A stretch of DNA of 35,824 nt. Origin: Methanosarcinales archaeon (GTDB lineage: Archaea > Halobacteriota > Methanosarcinia > Methanosarcinales > Methanogasteraceae). Shown here one piece after another: positions 16,231-24,695 of this stretch. Numbering within the stretch: the stretch's first letter is position 1; each line of letters opens with the position of its first letter. The notes beneath the pieces are model-generated. The model saw nothing but the letters and a program-made list of their open reading frames with translations, had not been told where the DNA came from and ran no database searches. The translations under genes were made by a program, and so were the position numbers. Location: the NCBI GenBank assembly GCA_004211975.1, contig RXIK01000116.1, forward strand, positions 1 to 35,824, read 5' to 3'.

Positions 16231-18162
16231 TCAATCCGCAGGTTGTGACGTTGTCACGGCGATTGTTTCCGGGTCAACAGCTGGCAGCCCCAGAGCATTG
16301 CGTTTGTTCTCGATGTGCCGTCGTATGAGCACGGCTGCCATTGCAGGGTCCGGCTCCACGGCAAACGTTGCCCCGATCACGTCCTCCGCACCTTCGGTCA
16401 GCAGTTTTGTCACGTTAGCGCTACCAAGCACCGGTGGGGCAACACCCAGCACTGTGAAGACGCCTGACGAGACAAAGTAGGTGCCAATAGAGACTGCTTT
16501 TTCGCTCATCCATTCGGGAGCTGCGCCTGCTGCCGGAAGTTGACTGATGTCGACCCCCAGTGCGTTTGCAATAGCTGCGAGTGCGGTCAGGATTCGGCTG
16601 TTGTCTACGCAGGATCCCATGTGCAGTACTGGCGGGATTCCCAGTGCCTCACAGACGCCTTTAAGCCCGTCGCCCGCTTGTTCAGCTGCTTCAGGCAACA
16701 GAAGTCCTGCTGTGGCACAGGCGATAGCGTTACAACCGGTGGTTACTACCAGGACATCGTGCTTGATCAGTTCTCGCACAAGGGTGACATGCCCGTAGCC
16801 GTGGCGCACCTTGGGGTTGTTACATCCCACAACACCGGTGATGCCACGGATCGCGCCGCTCTTCACAGCACCAAGCAGTGGGTCAAGGCTTCCGCCCAGA
16901 GCCTTCAGAATCGCCTCCACACTGAAGCCAATCATGCATTCAGAGGTCTCTTCAGGGATGTTTACCATCTCAAGATTTCTGGATGGGTAGTTTTCCACCG
17001 CGGTTCTGACGATTTCCTTAGCGATCTCATAGGCTTGCTCCTCACAAAACTCGATGTGTGTTGCACCCGGGAACTTTGCTTTTGGTGATGTGGAGATGAT
17101 CTTTGTGTGGTAGCATTCAGCCAGTTTTGGCAGGGCTGGCATGATACATTGCACATCGACGACCATTGCTTCCACAGCTCCGGTGATGATGGCTAATTCC
17201 TGCTGGAGGAAGTCGCCTGCGATTGGGATTCCGTGACGCATGAGTAGTTCATTGCCGCTGCAGCAAAGACCCACCACATTGATGCCTTCCGCGCCCTGCT
17301 TCTTTGCAAGTTCGATTAGCTCGGGGTCTTCTGCTGCTTCAACGATCATCTCAGACAGGGTGGGCTCATGCCCATGGGCAATGATGTTCACCTGATCCGC
17401 CTCAAGTACGCCCAGGTTGGATACGCCCCGGACAGGCTCGGGAGTTCCGAAGAGAACATCAGTGAGTTCGGTTGCGATCATGGAGCCACCCCAACCATCG
17501 GCAATAGACGTCCTGAGCCCATGCAGGATCAGGTTGACATAGTCGTTATCTACGCCGATGTGTGTGCGATGCATCGACTCCACGATCTCACGGTCAACAC
17601 CGCGCGGATCAACGCCAAGTTTCTGCCACAGTTCGACGCGCTTCTCAGGTGCTCGGCGAGTGGAACGTATCGGACCTTCCTGGTTGCCAAACTCCGCATA
17701 AGTGGCATGCGACAGATCAAGGGCGATCTCTTCTTTGGATCTGCCCTCTACTTCTATGTCGTACTCTCTTGCGAGTGCCTCCAGTTTCGCCTCGTCCTTG
17801 ATTGCATAACCGCCGCTTTTTCCTTGTGCGGTGAGAAGCAGGGTGTGGACAACGTCGCGTCCGTGGTCAGAGTGTGCTGCAGCGCCTGCTGCGATCATGC
17901 GCAGCAGATTTCTGGCAACGATGGTGTCAGCCGTAGCACCACATACACCCTTCTTGGGACCGTTTTTCTCGAATACTTCAATGTAACAGGGTCCCATCGT
18001 GCAGTTCTGACAGCAGACACCCAGTTCACCGTAGCCGCACATGGGTTGTTGAACTGCCAGTCGTTTCCAGGCGGTCTCACGCCCCTGTTTCGCCGCGATC
18101 CGCAGCATAGACTGAGTCGCCGGATCAATCGAACGCTTTGTAGCACGATCTTGTGTAACCAT
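16231..18162 (-). CDS. cooS: anaerobic carbon-monoxide dehydrogenase catalytic subunit
   Basis: 643 residues from the ATG at 18162 (MVTQDRATKR), behind GGGAGTG; the track's GTG start is five residues longer. Oxidises CO with water to CO2 at a Ni-Fe-S C-cluster. N-terminal CGYGELGVCCQNCTMGPC supplies the D- and B-cluster Cys. All C-cluster ligands can be read in order: His in AHGHEPTLSEM, then Cys in GLCCSGNEL, VDVQCIMPAL, GVVGCNNPK, TGCNAIACATAG and MGSCVDNSRIL. It is the monofunctional bacterial-type enzyme, not the CdhA subunit of the ACS/CODH complex. No cooF or hydrogenase genes are adjacent in the window, so the electron partner is unknown. The plus-strand ORFs here are shadows. Confidence 0.95.
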   Translation of the reverse strand: MVTQDRATKRSIDPATQSMLRIAAKQGRETAWKRLAVQQPMCGYGELGVCCQNCTMGPCYIEVFEKNGPKKGVCGATADTIVARNLLRMIAAGAAAHSDHGRDVVHTLLLTAQGKSGGYAIKDEAKLEALAREYDIEVEGRSKEEIALDLSHATYAEFGNQEGPIRSTRRAPEKRVELWQKLGVDPRGVDREIVESMHRTHIGVDNDYVNLILHGLRTSIADGWGGSMIATELTDVLFGTPEPVRGVSNLGVLEADQVNIIAHGHEPTLSEMIVEAAEDPELIELAKKQGAEGINVVGLCCSGNELLMRHGIPIAGDFLQQELAIITGAVEAMVVDVQCIMPALPKLAECYHTKIISTSPKAKFPGATHIEFCEEQAYEIAKEIVRTAVENYPSRNLEMVNIPEETSECMIGFSVEAILKALGGSLDPLLGAVKSGAIRGITGVVGCNNPKVRHGYGHVTLVRELIKHDVLVVTTGCNAIACATAGLLLPEAAEQAGDGLKGVCEALGIPPVLHMGSCVDNSRILTALAAIANALGVDISQLPAAGAAPEWMSEKAVSIGTYFVSSGVFTVLGVAPPVLGSANVTKLLTEGAEDVIGATFAVEPDPAMAAVLIRRHIENKRNALGLPAVDPETIAVTTSQPAD

Positions 18163-18299
18163 TTTTAGCACTCCCACTATTTAGATGGTAAATCCAATGT
18201 ACCCACCACTGAGAATTTACCCACCACTGAATGTAGTGTTAGACGCTATAGCATAAAAGACCACCCTTTCCAAACCCTGTCAGGTTCTTGTTGCAAAGT

Positions 18300-18989
18300 T
18301 TACAGCGGTGACTGATGATCACCATTAATATGCTTAGTCAGGAGTGCTACATACTCACTTACTCCTTTTGCATCAAGTGAATCTCGAGATTTTTCTCTTA
18401 ATTTTCGTTTGAACGACTCTTTCTCTGCCCTGATCGGACTTATCTTCCGCTCGATCAGTTCGTTGTACATATACTTTATGCGGAGTAGTGATTTTATTTG
18501 TGTTATTAATTCTAAAGAATTTACGGGTCTTGTAAGAAAGTTATCCACTCCCGACTCAATAGCTTGTATTTTATATCTCATTTCATTAAGCGCGGTCACC
18601 ATCACAACCGGTATAAACAGCGTCTCTGCTTTTCCCCGCAACATTTTGATGATTTCAAAACCGTTTAGACCAGGCATCACCGCATCAAGTAAGATCAAGT
18701 CGGGCGGTTCACCTTCAACTTTTTTAAGAGCTTCTTCTCCACTATATGCAGCCACCACTTCGTAGCCTGCCGCACCCAACTGCGCCTCAAATAACTCGAT
18801 ATTCATGGGTTCGTCATCAACCACAAGTATCTTAGGTCTCTTTTGTTCCACCATAGCATCCGCTTTTTCCAGCATTGTCCGGGCTGCCGGGTCCGCCGCC
18901 ACATCAGAAACTTCTGACTGGAGCATGATGTTTTCAAAGTCATCGATGGTGAAACCGTCAAGGATATGGTATTCAGGTTCTATTATCAT
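18300..18989 (-). CDS. response-regulator receiver protein with N- and C-terminal extensions
   Basis: 229 residues from the ATG at 18989 (MIIEPEYHIL), preceded by GGAG; the track start is a GTG five residues earlier. After a ~50-residue N-terminal segment comes a REC domain. Acidic pocket VVDDEP, phospho-acceptor Asp in ILLDAVMPG and Thr in VMVTAL are in place, but the usual C-terminal Lys (FLTKP) is Arg (NFLTRPVN). The C-terminal ~60 residues are basic and helical (IRAEKESFKRKLREK) without a recognised DNA-binding or enzymatic output domain. No histidine kinase is adjacent. It may act by protein-protein contact. Flanked by gene-free gaps, so monocistronic. Confidence 0.85.
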   Translation of the reverse strand: MIIEPEYHILDGFTIDDFENIMLQSEVSDVAADPAARTMLEKADAMVEQKRPKILVVDDEPMNIELFEAQLGAAGYEVVAAYSGEEALKKVEGEPPDLILLDAVMPGLNGFEIIKMLRGKAETLFIPVVMVTALNEMRYKIQAIESGVDNFLTRPVNSLELITQIKSLLRIKYMYNELIERKISPIRAEKESFKRKLREKSRDSLDAKGVSEYVALLTKHINGDHQSPL

Positions 18990-19233
18990 GTTCACAATCT
19001 CCACTACTTTACCCAGGCGTTTGCGCGGATATGCACAAACAACGATCTTGATGATCTATGTAATTATCGTCTCTTATCGTATATAAAACCATTGGTTTGT
19101 TATGGATCATGTAAAAAATATAGCAAAACATCACATCCTGGTTTATAGCCAGACCACCGAGCATTTCTCACCCCACCATCCAAAAACCGGTGTAATCTCC
19201 AGGTGCGCAGTACCACGTTTTCCAAGAATAGAA

Positions 19234-20373
19234 TCACACCAAAAAACGCTTCTCCATCTTTGTCAGGTTCTCGCAGCCCGATTCTGTGACCACCACCAGA
19301 TCCTCAAGCCTGATGCCCCCAACCGCCGGATCGTACAACCCCGGCTCGATCGTTACCACGTTCCCAGCTTTCAGCACCTCGCCACCGCTGGCAACTGCCG
19401 GCGCCTCGTGAACATCCAGCCCGACACCGTGCCCGGTCGAATGAGGAAACAGCTTCCGGTATCCGCGGTCATCAAAAAGATCGCAAACCACGCCGTGGAC
19501 TTCATCTCCGGATACGCCTGCACGAACCACCTGAATCGCTGCGGACTGCGCGTCAAGCACAGCCTCATACATCTCGATCAGTGCCTGTGAGGGGTTGCCT
19601 CGCGCTACCGTGCGCGTCATGTCTGCATAATACCGCTCCTTCTCAAGACGCGGGAAAATATCGATCACGATGCTCTCGTCCGCCTTAAGCATGCCTGCAC
19701 CCATGTTATGCGGCTCTGCCCCGTCTTTTCCGCCTGCCACAATCGTGCTGCATGATTCGCACCCGCAGTCGATCAGGGTGTGCTCAATCACCGCCCTGAT
19801 CCGTTCTGACGTCAAAGCCGGACCCAAGTCCGCTGAATCTACCGGATCCCCCGAGTATACCTGATCAACCAGTACCCTATCACGGACTCCTGCACTCCGG
19901 ATCGCGTCGATCGCGCGCTTCATGGCAGCCTCACAGCACTCTTGCGCCTTTCTGATCTGTTCAATCTCTCCCCTGGTTTTTACGGTGCGCAGTTCTGAGA
20001 TCCAACCCCTGGCGGGCACAACCTCAATTCCCCGACTTCGCAAGTCATCTGCAAGGAATAGGGGGAAGTTGTGCGGAACCTCGATGCGAGTTATCCCTTC
20101 GTCATGTAAAAGTTCGGCTACAACCAGATTGTATGCAGTTTCCCGCCCATACCGTTTTGATTTTTCGATTATGTTATAATCTGCGGTTGTGCGAACGTCA
20201 GTGATCCTGGATTCATTAAGGGCGCGGCCAAGTTCCATCTGTGAGATCAGGAGAATCTCTCGTTTCCCCGAGTTTAAGTATAAGAACTGGTCTTGCGCAA
20301 GGAACCTTGTTACGTAGTATAGATCCTGATCATGGATGCTGTCATCAATTATGAGGGTGGGATTTTGGGTCAT
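19234..20373 (-). CDS. M24-family metallopeptidase, Xaa-Pro dipeptidase/aminopeptidase type
   Basis: 379 residues. N-terminal creatinase-like domain (about 1-130), then the pita-bread catalytic domain. Metal ligands are in order: Asp in VIDIFPRLEK, Asp in YYADMTRTV, His in HSTGHGVGLDVHE, Glu in VTIEPGLYD and Glu in GIRLEDLVVV. It would remove residues next to proline from peptides in the cytosol. The middle region contains CGCESCSTIVAGGKDGAEPHN, matching the substrate-side loop of the family with extra Cys. Gap of ~100 bp to the upstream ATPase gene, which contains a 16-bp tandem repeat. Usual length for archaeal PepQ-like enzymes. Confidence 0.9.
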   Translation of the reverse strand: MTQNPTLIIDDSIHDQDLYYVTRFLAQDQFLYLNSGKREILLISQMELGRALNESRITDVRTTADYNIIEKSKRYGRETAYNLVVAELLHDEGITRIEVPHNFPLFLADDLRSRGIEVVPARGWISELRTVKTRGEIEQIRKAQECCEAAMKRAIDAIRSAGVRDRVLVDQVYSGDPVDSADLGPALTSERIRAVIEHTLIDCGCESCSTIVAGGKDGAEPHNMGAGMLKADESIVIDIFPRLEKERYYADMTRTVARGNPSQALIEMYEAVLDAQSAAIQVVRAGVSGDEVHGVVCDLFDDRGYRKLFPHSTGHGVGLDVHEAPAVASGGEVLKAGNVVTIEPGLYDPAVGGIRLEDLVVVTESGCENLTKMEKRFLV

Positions 20374-20390
20374 GGGGTTGGTGTTGCAGG

Positions 20391-20422
20391 GTTATGATGT
20401 TAGGCTGTTATGATGTTAGGCT
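20391..20422. repeat. 16-bp unit repeated twice in tandem
   Basis: Two perfect adjacent copies of GTTATGATGTTAGGCT (20391-20406 and 20407-20422) in the short spacer between the M24 peptidase and ABC ATPase genes. Confidence 0.9.
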
Positions 20423-20476
20423 GTTGCGATTGTGCGGGTTTGGAGTTGCGGGCGATCGAAAGTCAGGCACCCTCCC

Positions 20477-21148
20477 TCAAACAATCTCACCATCCAGCAG
20501 CCGGATGCTCCGCTGCGTCCTCTCTGCAAGATCCTGATCATGTGTGATCACCACAACCGTCTTGCCGCGGTCATGCAGATCCCAGAGAATGTTAAAGACC
20601 ATGTCGCCCGACTTCGTATCCAGATTGCCGGTTGGCTCATCCGCAAGAATGATGTCAGGGTCGTTTACAAGTGCTCTTGCTATCGCGACCCGCTGCTGTT
20701 GACCTCCCGAGAGTTGACCGGGATAATAATCGATCCTGTGACCGAGTTCGAGTGATTCGAGAATCTCCGTTGCCCGAACTCTCCGCTCATCAATATCCAT
20801 TTCCCGAAGTACCATGGGAATTTCAATGTTTTCAAGCACTGTGAACGTTGGTATAAGGTTAAACTGCTGGAAAATGAATCCAAGCACCTCCCGCCTGACC
20901 CGCGCCCGTTCGTTCTCGTTCATGTCCGAGACCTTGTAGCCCCCGATGTAAACATCACCTCTTGTCGGCATATCAAGAATCCCTATCTGGTTCATGAGCG
21001 TGGACTTACCAGAGCCGGACGTGCCTATGATCGATACGAACTCGCCCGCGTCAACCGCCATGCTCACATCCCTGACAGCGACCGTTGATGCCTCGCCCTC
21101 GCCAAATATCTTCCAGACGTGCACAAGTTCAATGATCGCGTCAGCCAT
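20477..21148 (-). CDS. MacB/LolD-type ABC transporter ATP-binding protein
   Basis: 223 residues. Walker [10 protein letters not shown], the Q-loop in [19 protein letters not shown], signature [15 protein letters not shown], Walker [13 protein letters not shown] and switch His [11 protein letters not shown] make a complete ATPase of the MacB/LolD/FtsE group. Partners would be FtsX-like permeases, but none is encoded in the window; the gene lies between atwA (29 bp upstream) and an M24 peptidase. It might serve a permease elsewhere, or be recruited with the soluble ATPase AtwA. Cytosolic face of the membrane if in a transporter. Confidence 0.92.
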   Translation of the reverse strand: MADAIIELVHVWKIFGEGEASTVAVRDVSMAVDAGEFVSIIGTSGSGKSTLMNQIGILDMPTRGDVYIGGYKVSDMNENERARVRREVLGFIFQQFNLIPTFTVLENIEIPMVLREMDIDERRVRATEILESLELGHRIDYYPGQLSGGQQQRVAIARALVNDPDIILADEPTGNLDTKSGDMVFNILWDLHDRGKTVVVITHDQDLAERTQRSIRLLDGEIV

Positions 21149-21177
21149 TGTTGTTCACAGTTCACCCAAGGTCTCGT

Positions 21178-22893
21178 TTACGTATGGTGCATGTATGTCA
21201 CGCCTTCGCGGCTGAGCATTTCATCACAGACCGGTCCGGGTTTCCCGTCCGCGATCAACTTACCATCTTCGATCAGTATCGCGCGATGAGACACCTCTCT
21301 CACAAAATCAAGATGATGGCTGATCAGCACGATCGTTGTCCCGAACTCGGCGTTGATCCTTTTCAACGAATTAGTGACGTCACGCAGCGTTATCGGGTCC
21401 AGGTCACCGAATGGTTCATCAAGCAACAGTATCTCAGGACGGTGCGCAAGCGTGATCGCAAGCATCGCCCGTACCTTCTCGCCACCTGACAATTCCTGCG
21501 GGTACTTATCCAGCACATCCATCGGGAGGTCAAGAGCACGGAATATTGGTTCTGCATACGCAATAGTCTCTGTACGCGGAAAACGCGGGAATAACTCATG
21601 AAGAATGTCCGGGGTGTATCCAAGCTCCCCCAGTTTGTCCTTTGCGCCGGTTTCAGGCATGTCAACGATCTGATACAGTATATCCAGCACTTCATCAGAT
21701 ATGCCCAGTTCAGCTGCCCGGTCCTTTGCGATCTCTATCACGTGCTGCCCCTTTACGCCGAGTTTGAATGCAAGCTGGTCCACAACCTGTTCGTGCGGGC
21801 TTAACGCAAACTCCTGGAACATGATCCCGATCTTTTGCCTGACTGCCATCCGCTGCTTGTGGTACTTGCTCAAGTCCACCCACCCATCATCCTGCCTGTA
21901 AAGCACCGATCCTTGCTTTGGAAACAGGAAACCAGACATTATATTCCACAAAACCGTTTTGCCCGCGCCACTCGGACCTATGATCGATGTAATCTCACCC
22001 TTGTTAATCCCGAAGTTAACCGAGTCGAAAACCAGCGTTTTCGCCCTGAGCGCTACGAGATAAAAGCTGTGCGAAACATCATCCATTTTTATGATTACAT
22101 CCCCGTCAGAAGCCACTTCAGAGAGCGGTGCCGGCTCGGACATGCCTTTTAAGAAATCAGCAATTACGGAGTCCGGATCACCTTCACTAACGATCTTCCC
22201 ATTCTCGATCCATATCAGCCGATCTGTAAGATACGTATGGATATCCGGCAGATGCGACGCATAAAGCACGGTAAGCCCGGTCTCATGATTCACCTTCTTT
22301 ATTGTGTCAAGCATTTCCTGTTTGGTGGCAGGACATGCCATAGTTGCAGGCTCATCAAGCAGAAGAATCTTTGGCTTCTTCGCAAGCTGTCTTGCTATGA
22401 TCACCCGCTGTTTTTCGCCTCCGCTCAATGCATAATCGATATGGCGTGCTTTATCCTCCATACCCACCATCCTCAAGTAGCCCATCGCCTCCTCAAGCAT
22501 GTCATCATAGTTGGGCAAATCCGTTGACGGCATCTCCTCATAACCAATTTTAAGCGAATATATCTTGCGAATAACGTCATTTACCGCATAATCCGACCAC
22601 AACGCAAACGAACGCTGAAGATGTATGGCGGTATGCCGTCTAAGCTCTACTAACAGCTCCTCCGGCGAGTCCGGCACCATTTCCAGCCCATCCAGATTCA
22701 GCGCCCCTTCGTCAAACGTCTCAGTCCCGCGAACGATATTTAAGAGCGTGCTTTTTCCGCCGCCACTACGCCCGATCAAACCCACGATCTCACCATCATT
22801 CACATCGAAACTGATCCCATCAAGTGCCCTGACCTTCTCAGAGCCGATACTATAGTCCTTTACAAGATTGTTGATCTGCAACATTTTTGTCAT
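21178..22893 (-). CDS. atwA: methyl-coenzyme M reductase system component A2 (double ABC ATPase)
   Basis: 571 residues from the ATG at 22893 (MTKMLQINNLV), behind CCGGAGA; the track start adds 16 residues. Two ABC domains in one soluble chain: Walker A GRSGGGKST and GPSGAGKT, signatures LSGGEKQRV and LSGGEKVRA, Walker B ILLLDEPATM and ILLLDEPFGDLD, and no membrane segment. Length and architecture match component A2, which with McrC and other proteins uses ATP to activate the Ni-F430 of methyl-coenzyme M reductase (established for methanogens). Its presence is the main evidence for a methanogen or alkane/methane oxidiser. TATA-like TTAAATAC lies about 50 bp upstream of the start. Confidence 0.88.
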   Translation of the reverse strand: MTKMLQINNLVKDYSIGSEKVRALDGISFDVNDGEIVGLIGRSGGGKSTLLNIVRGTETFDEGALNLDGLEMVPDSPEELLVELRRHTAIHLQRSFALWSDYAVNDVIRKIYSLKIGYEEMPSTDLPNYDDMLEEAMGYLRMVGMEDKARHIDYALSGGEKQRVIIARQLAKKPKILLLDEPATMACPATKQEMLDTIKKVNHETGLTVLYASHLPDIHTYLTDRLIWIENGKIVSEGDPDSVIADFLKGMSEPAPLSEVASDGDVIIKMDDVSHSFYLVALRAKTLVFDSVNFGINKGEITSIIGPSGAGKTVLWNIMSGFLFPKQGSVLYRQDDGWVDLSKYHKQRMAVRQKIGIMFQEFALSPHEQVVDQLAFKLGVKGQHVIEIAKDRAAELGISDEVLDILYQIVDMPETGAKDKLGELGYTPDILHELFPRFPRTETIAYAEPIFRALDLPMDVLDKYPQELSGGEKVRAMLAITLAHRPEILLLDEPFGDLDPITLRDVTNSLKRINAEFGTTIVLISHHLDFVREVSHRAILIEDGKLIADGKPGPVCDEMLSREGVTYMHHT

Positions 22894-23012
22894 GTATATT
22901 CTCCGGTCACTGATTCGGTTAATGCATCTGTTCTGTTGCATGTATTTAACGTTTTGATGATGACAAGCAAACCTCCCGACATGCAGGCAGTATACCCCCC
23001 ATAAGTCAAAAA

Positions 23013-23070
23013 CGATTTTTTCACAAAAAATCGAGTAAAAACTGCCCTCCGGGTCGGAATAACAGTTTTT
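23013..23070. repeat. two consecutive hairpins upstream of atwA
   Basis: CGATTTTTT CAC AAAAAATCG (23013-23033) is a perfect 9-bp stem. AAAAACTG (23037-23044) and CAGTTTTT (23063-23070) form a second perfect 8-bp stem around CCCTCCGGGTCGGAATAA. They could be bidirectional terminator-like structures or parts of a small RNA. Confidence 0.6.
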
Positions 23071-23522
23071 GTGAAAAGTTTGCGGGTGAGAAATGCCCTT
23101 TTGGGGGGCTGGCGATATATTTCTTCATAAATAGGGGTGGTGTGTAGAATACTCGAACGTTATAGTGTGTGTGCCACATAAAAAAGAAAAGAGGGGAAGG
23201 AGCTTGCAATCCTGCCCTGAAACGAGTAGGGGTGTTTGCGTTCCTTAATATATGCATCTGGTGGGGGTATATAAGTGCATGATCCAAGAGCGGGGTGAAA
23301 GTGAAACCGGAAGTGAATGGAACAAACACGGAAAACCGGTTAACATCATTTCCAGTAGCCATGATGGGCGCTCAATCAGGAAATCCACCATCCTAACTCG
23401 CGTTTAAAACAGCATCATGCCAACCAGTGCCAGAACTGTGGTCACCTTGGTGCTTACAGAAAAATAAAGTAGCAAAGTTGGCTGATGTCACGCTACATCC
23501 CTGACATTCGTGCGATTCGTTC

Positions 23523-23574
23523 ATTCGTGCCATTCGTGATCCTTTATGCCGATTTTATCACGAATTTCACGAAT
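23523..23574. repeat. cacgaat-type inverted repeat
   Basis: ATTCGTGCCATTCGTGAT (23523-23540) and ATCACGAATTTCACGAAT (23557-23574) match in 16 of 18 positions as an inverted repeat. Further ATTCGT copies lie just upstream. It is an intergenic repeat of the dispersed type. Confidence 0.8.
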
Positions 23575-23788
23575 GTGCCGAATGCCACGAATTTTAACAG
23601 ATTGTTTTCTGGCAAGCCCTTGGCAAGTGTTGCCAGATGAGCGCTTGATGTCGGCTACGCCAGCAAGATCCCCTTAGGGTATTTTTGAGTTCTTGCGTTC
23701 CTGCGTTCTTTGGCTGAGCCTTTTGTGAGGAAAGTGGAAGAGTTATTACAAATACGTGAAAAACAAGATGAATAAAGGCGATCATCAC

Positions 23789-24586
23789 ATGAAAATCGAA
23801 GACAAATTCACCGAACTAAGATCCCGCGGCGAAGGCGCGCTCATCGCATACATCTGCGCGGGCGACCCGACGCCCGAGGGCACAACTGAGATTGTGCATG
23901 CGCTGGTGCGCGGCGGTGCGGACATCATCGAACTCGGGCTACCGTTTTCAGATCCGATCGCTGATGGTCCAACGATCCAGGCATCGATTGAGCGGGCGCT
24001 TGATGCAGGAATGACCCCGGATATCTTCTTTGAGCTTGCCAGATCGCTGGATGTGGACGCAGATGTGCCGCTCGTTGTGATGACGTACTACAACCTCATA
24101 TTCAAGCGGGGGCTTGATCGTTTCGTTGCTAACTGCGTGGAAAGCGGGATCGCCGGCATCATCGTCCCTGATCTACCGGTTGAAGAGTCGGAGGATCTTG
24201 CCACGCATTGCAGGAAACACGGGGTTGACCTGATATTCCTGATTGCGCCAACCACATACCCAGAGCGCATGCAGCGGATTGTGGATAAGGGTTCTGGTTT
24301 CATCTACCTCGTTGCAAGAACCGGTGTCACCGGGGCAAGGGATGATGTTGCGGAATCAACGCTCTCCCTGATTGATAAGGTGCGCGGCACAACCCGCACA
24401 ACCACACCACTTGCAGTTGGGTTTGGCATATCTACCGGTGATCAAGCGTCAACTATTATTAAGGAGGGTGCTGATGGCGTGATCGTTGGTTCGGCGTTCG
24501 TAGATATAATCGCTGACGGAAGTTTGGTGCCAGAGCGCATCGAGGAGCTTGCGCAGGGGTTAAAGGCTGGCTGCCGTCGGGACTGA
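23789..24586 (+). CDS. trpA: tryptophan synthase alpha subunit
   Basis: About 265 residues from the ATG at 23789 (MKIEDKFTEL), the conserved family start; the track's GTG at 23756 adds 11 residues. TIM-barrel enzyme cleaving indole-3-glycerol phosphate and passing indole to TrpB. Catalytic Glu and Asp are in IIELGLPFSDPIADGP; phosphate-binding loops VGFGIS and GVIVGSAFV are intact. The usual partner trpB is not adjacent; upstream is a long gene-free region and downstream the ribosomal block. The trp operon therefore appears split, or this copy is isolated. RBS is weak (AAAGG about 10 bases upstream). Confidence 0.95.
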   Translation: MKIEDKFTELRSRGEGALIAYICAGDPTPEGTTEIVHALVRGGADIIELGLPFSDPIADGPTIQASIERALDAGMTPDIFFELARSLDVDADVPLVVMTYYNLIFKRGLDRFVANCVESGIAGIIVPDLPVEESEDLATHCRKHGVDLIFLIAPTTYPERMQRIVDKGSGFIYLVARTGVTGARDDVAESTLSLIDKVRGTTRTTTPLAVGFGISTGDQASTIIKEGADGVIVGSAFVDIIADGSLVPERIEELAQGLKAGCRRD

Positions 24587-24648
24587 CTGCACCCCCCCCA
24601 AAAAACCGATACATTAAAGTTCAATCCAATCAGTGTATTATAATTCAT

Positions 24649-24682
24649 CCGTAGCAGACAAGATATGTCATTATGACTACGG
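24649..24682 (+). promoter_or_regulatory. candidate L1 autoregulatory hairpin in the rpl1 leader
   Basis: CCGTAG (24649-24654) pairs with CTACGG (24677-24682), and inside it GACA pairs with TGTC around AGATA. This leaves an asymmetric internal loop of CA on one side and ATTATGA on the other. Two helices joined by an asymmetric internal loop is the shape of archaeal L1 binding sites in 23S rRNA and in the L1 mRNA leader (autogenous control is established in methanococci). The 3' strand runs into the GGTGGTG Shine-Dalgarno of rpl1, so folding would block initiation. Function is inferred from structure only. Confidence 0.55.
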
Positions 24683-24695
24683 TGGTGCGTGATTC

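Larger units (their letters stand above)
22894..23788. other. ~900-bp gene-free stretch with several hairpins
   Basis: Divergent intergenic region between atwA (-) and trpA (+). The minus ORF 23021-23362 has no family features and biased low-complexity sequence, and is not accepted. It holds two adjacent inverted repeats at 23013-23033 and 23037-23070, TATA-like elements around 23248 (TTAATATATG) and 23268 (GGTATATAAG) that could drive an unrecognised RNA, and a long ATTCGTG-type inverted repeat at 23523-23574. Near 23600, CAGATTGTTTTCTGGCAAGCCCT resembles CAGGTTATTTTTTGACAAGCCCT at about 2690, pointing to a shared dispersed repeat. Confidence 0.5.

Noticed and set aside
17368-18168. 266-codon plus-strand ORF over cooS
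   Set aside because: Shadow of cooS, whose cluster ligands are all in the minus frame.
20391-20422. 16-bp tandem repeat as a regulatory array
   Set aside because: Only two copies in a spacer; more likely a simple slippage duplication.
23021-23362. 113-codon minus-strand ORF upstream of atwA
   Set aside because: Low-complexity Phe/Pro-rich translation with no family pattern; it covers two hairpins and a TATA-like region, so it is more likely non-coding.
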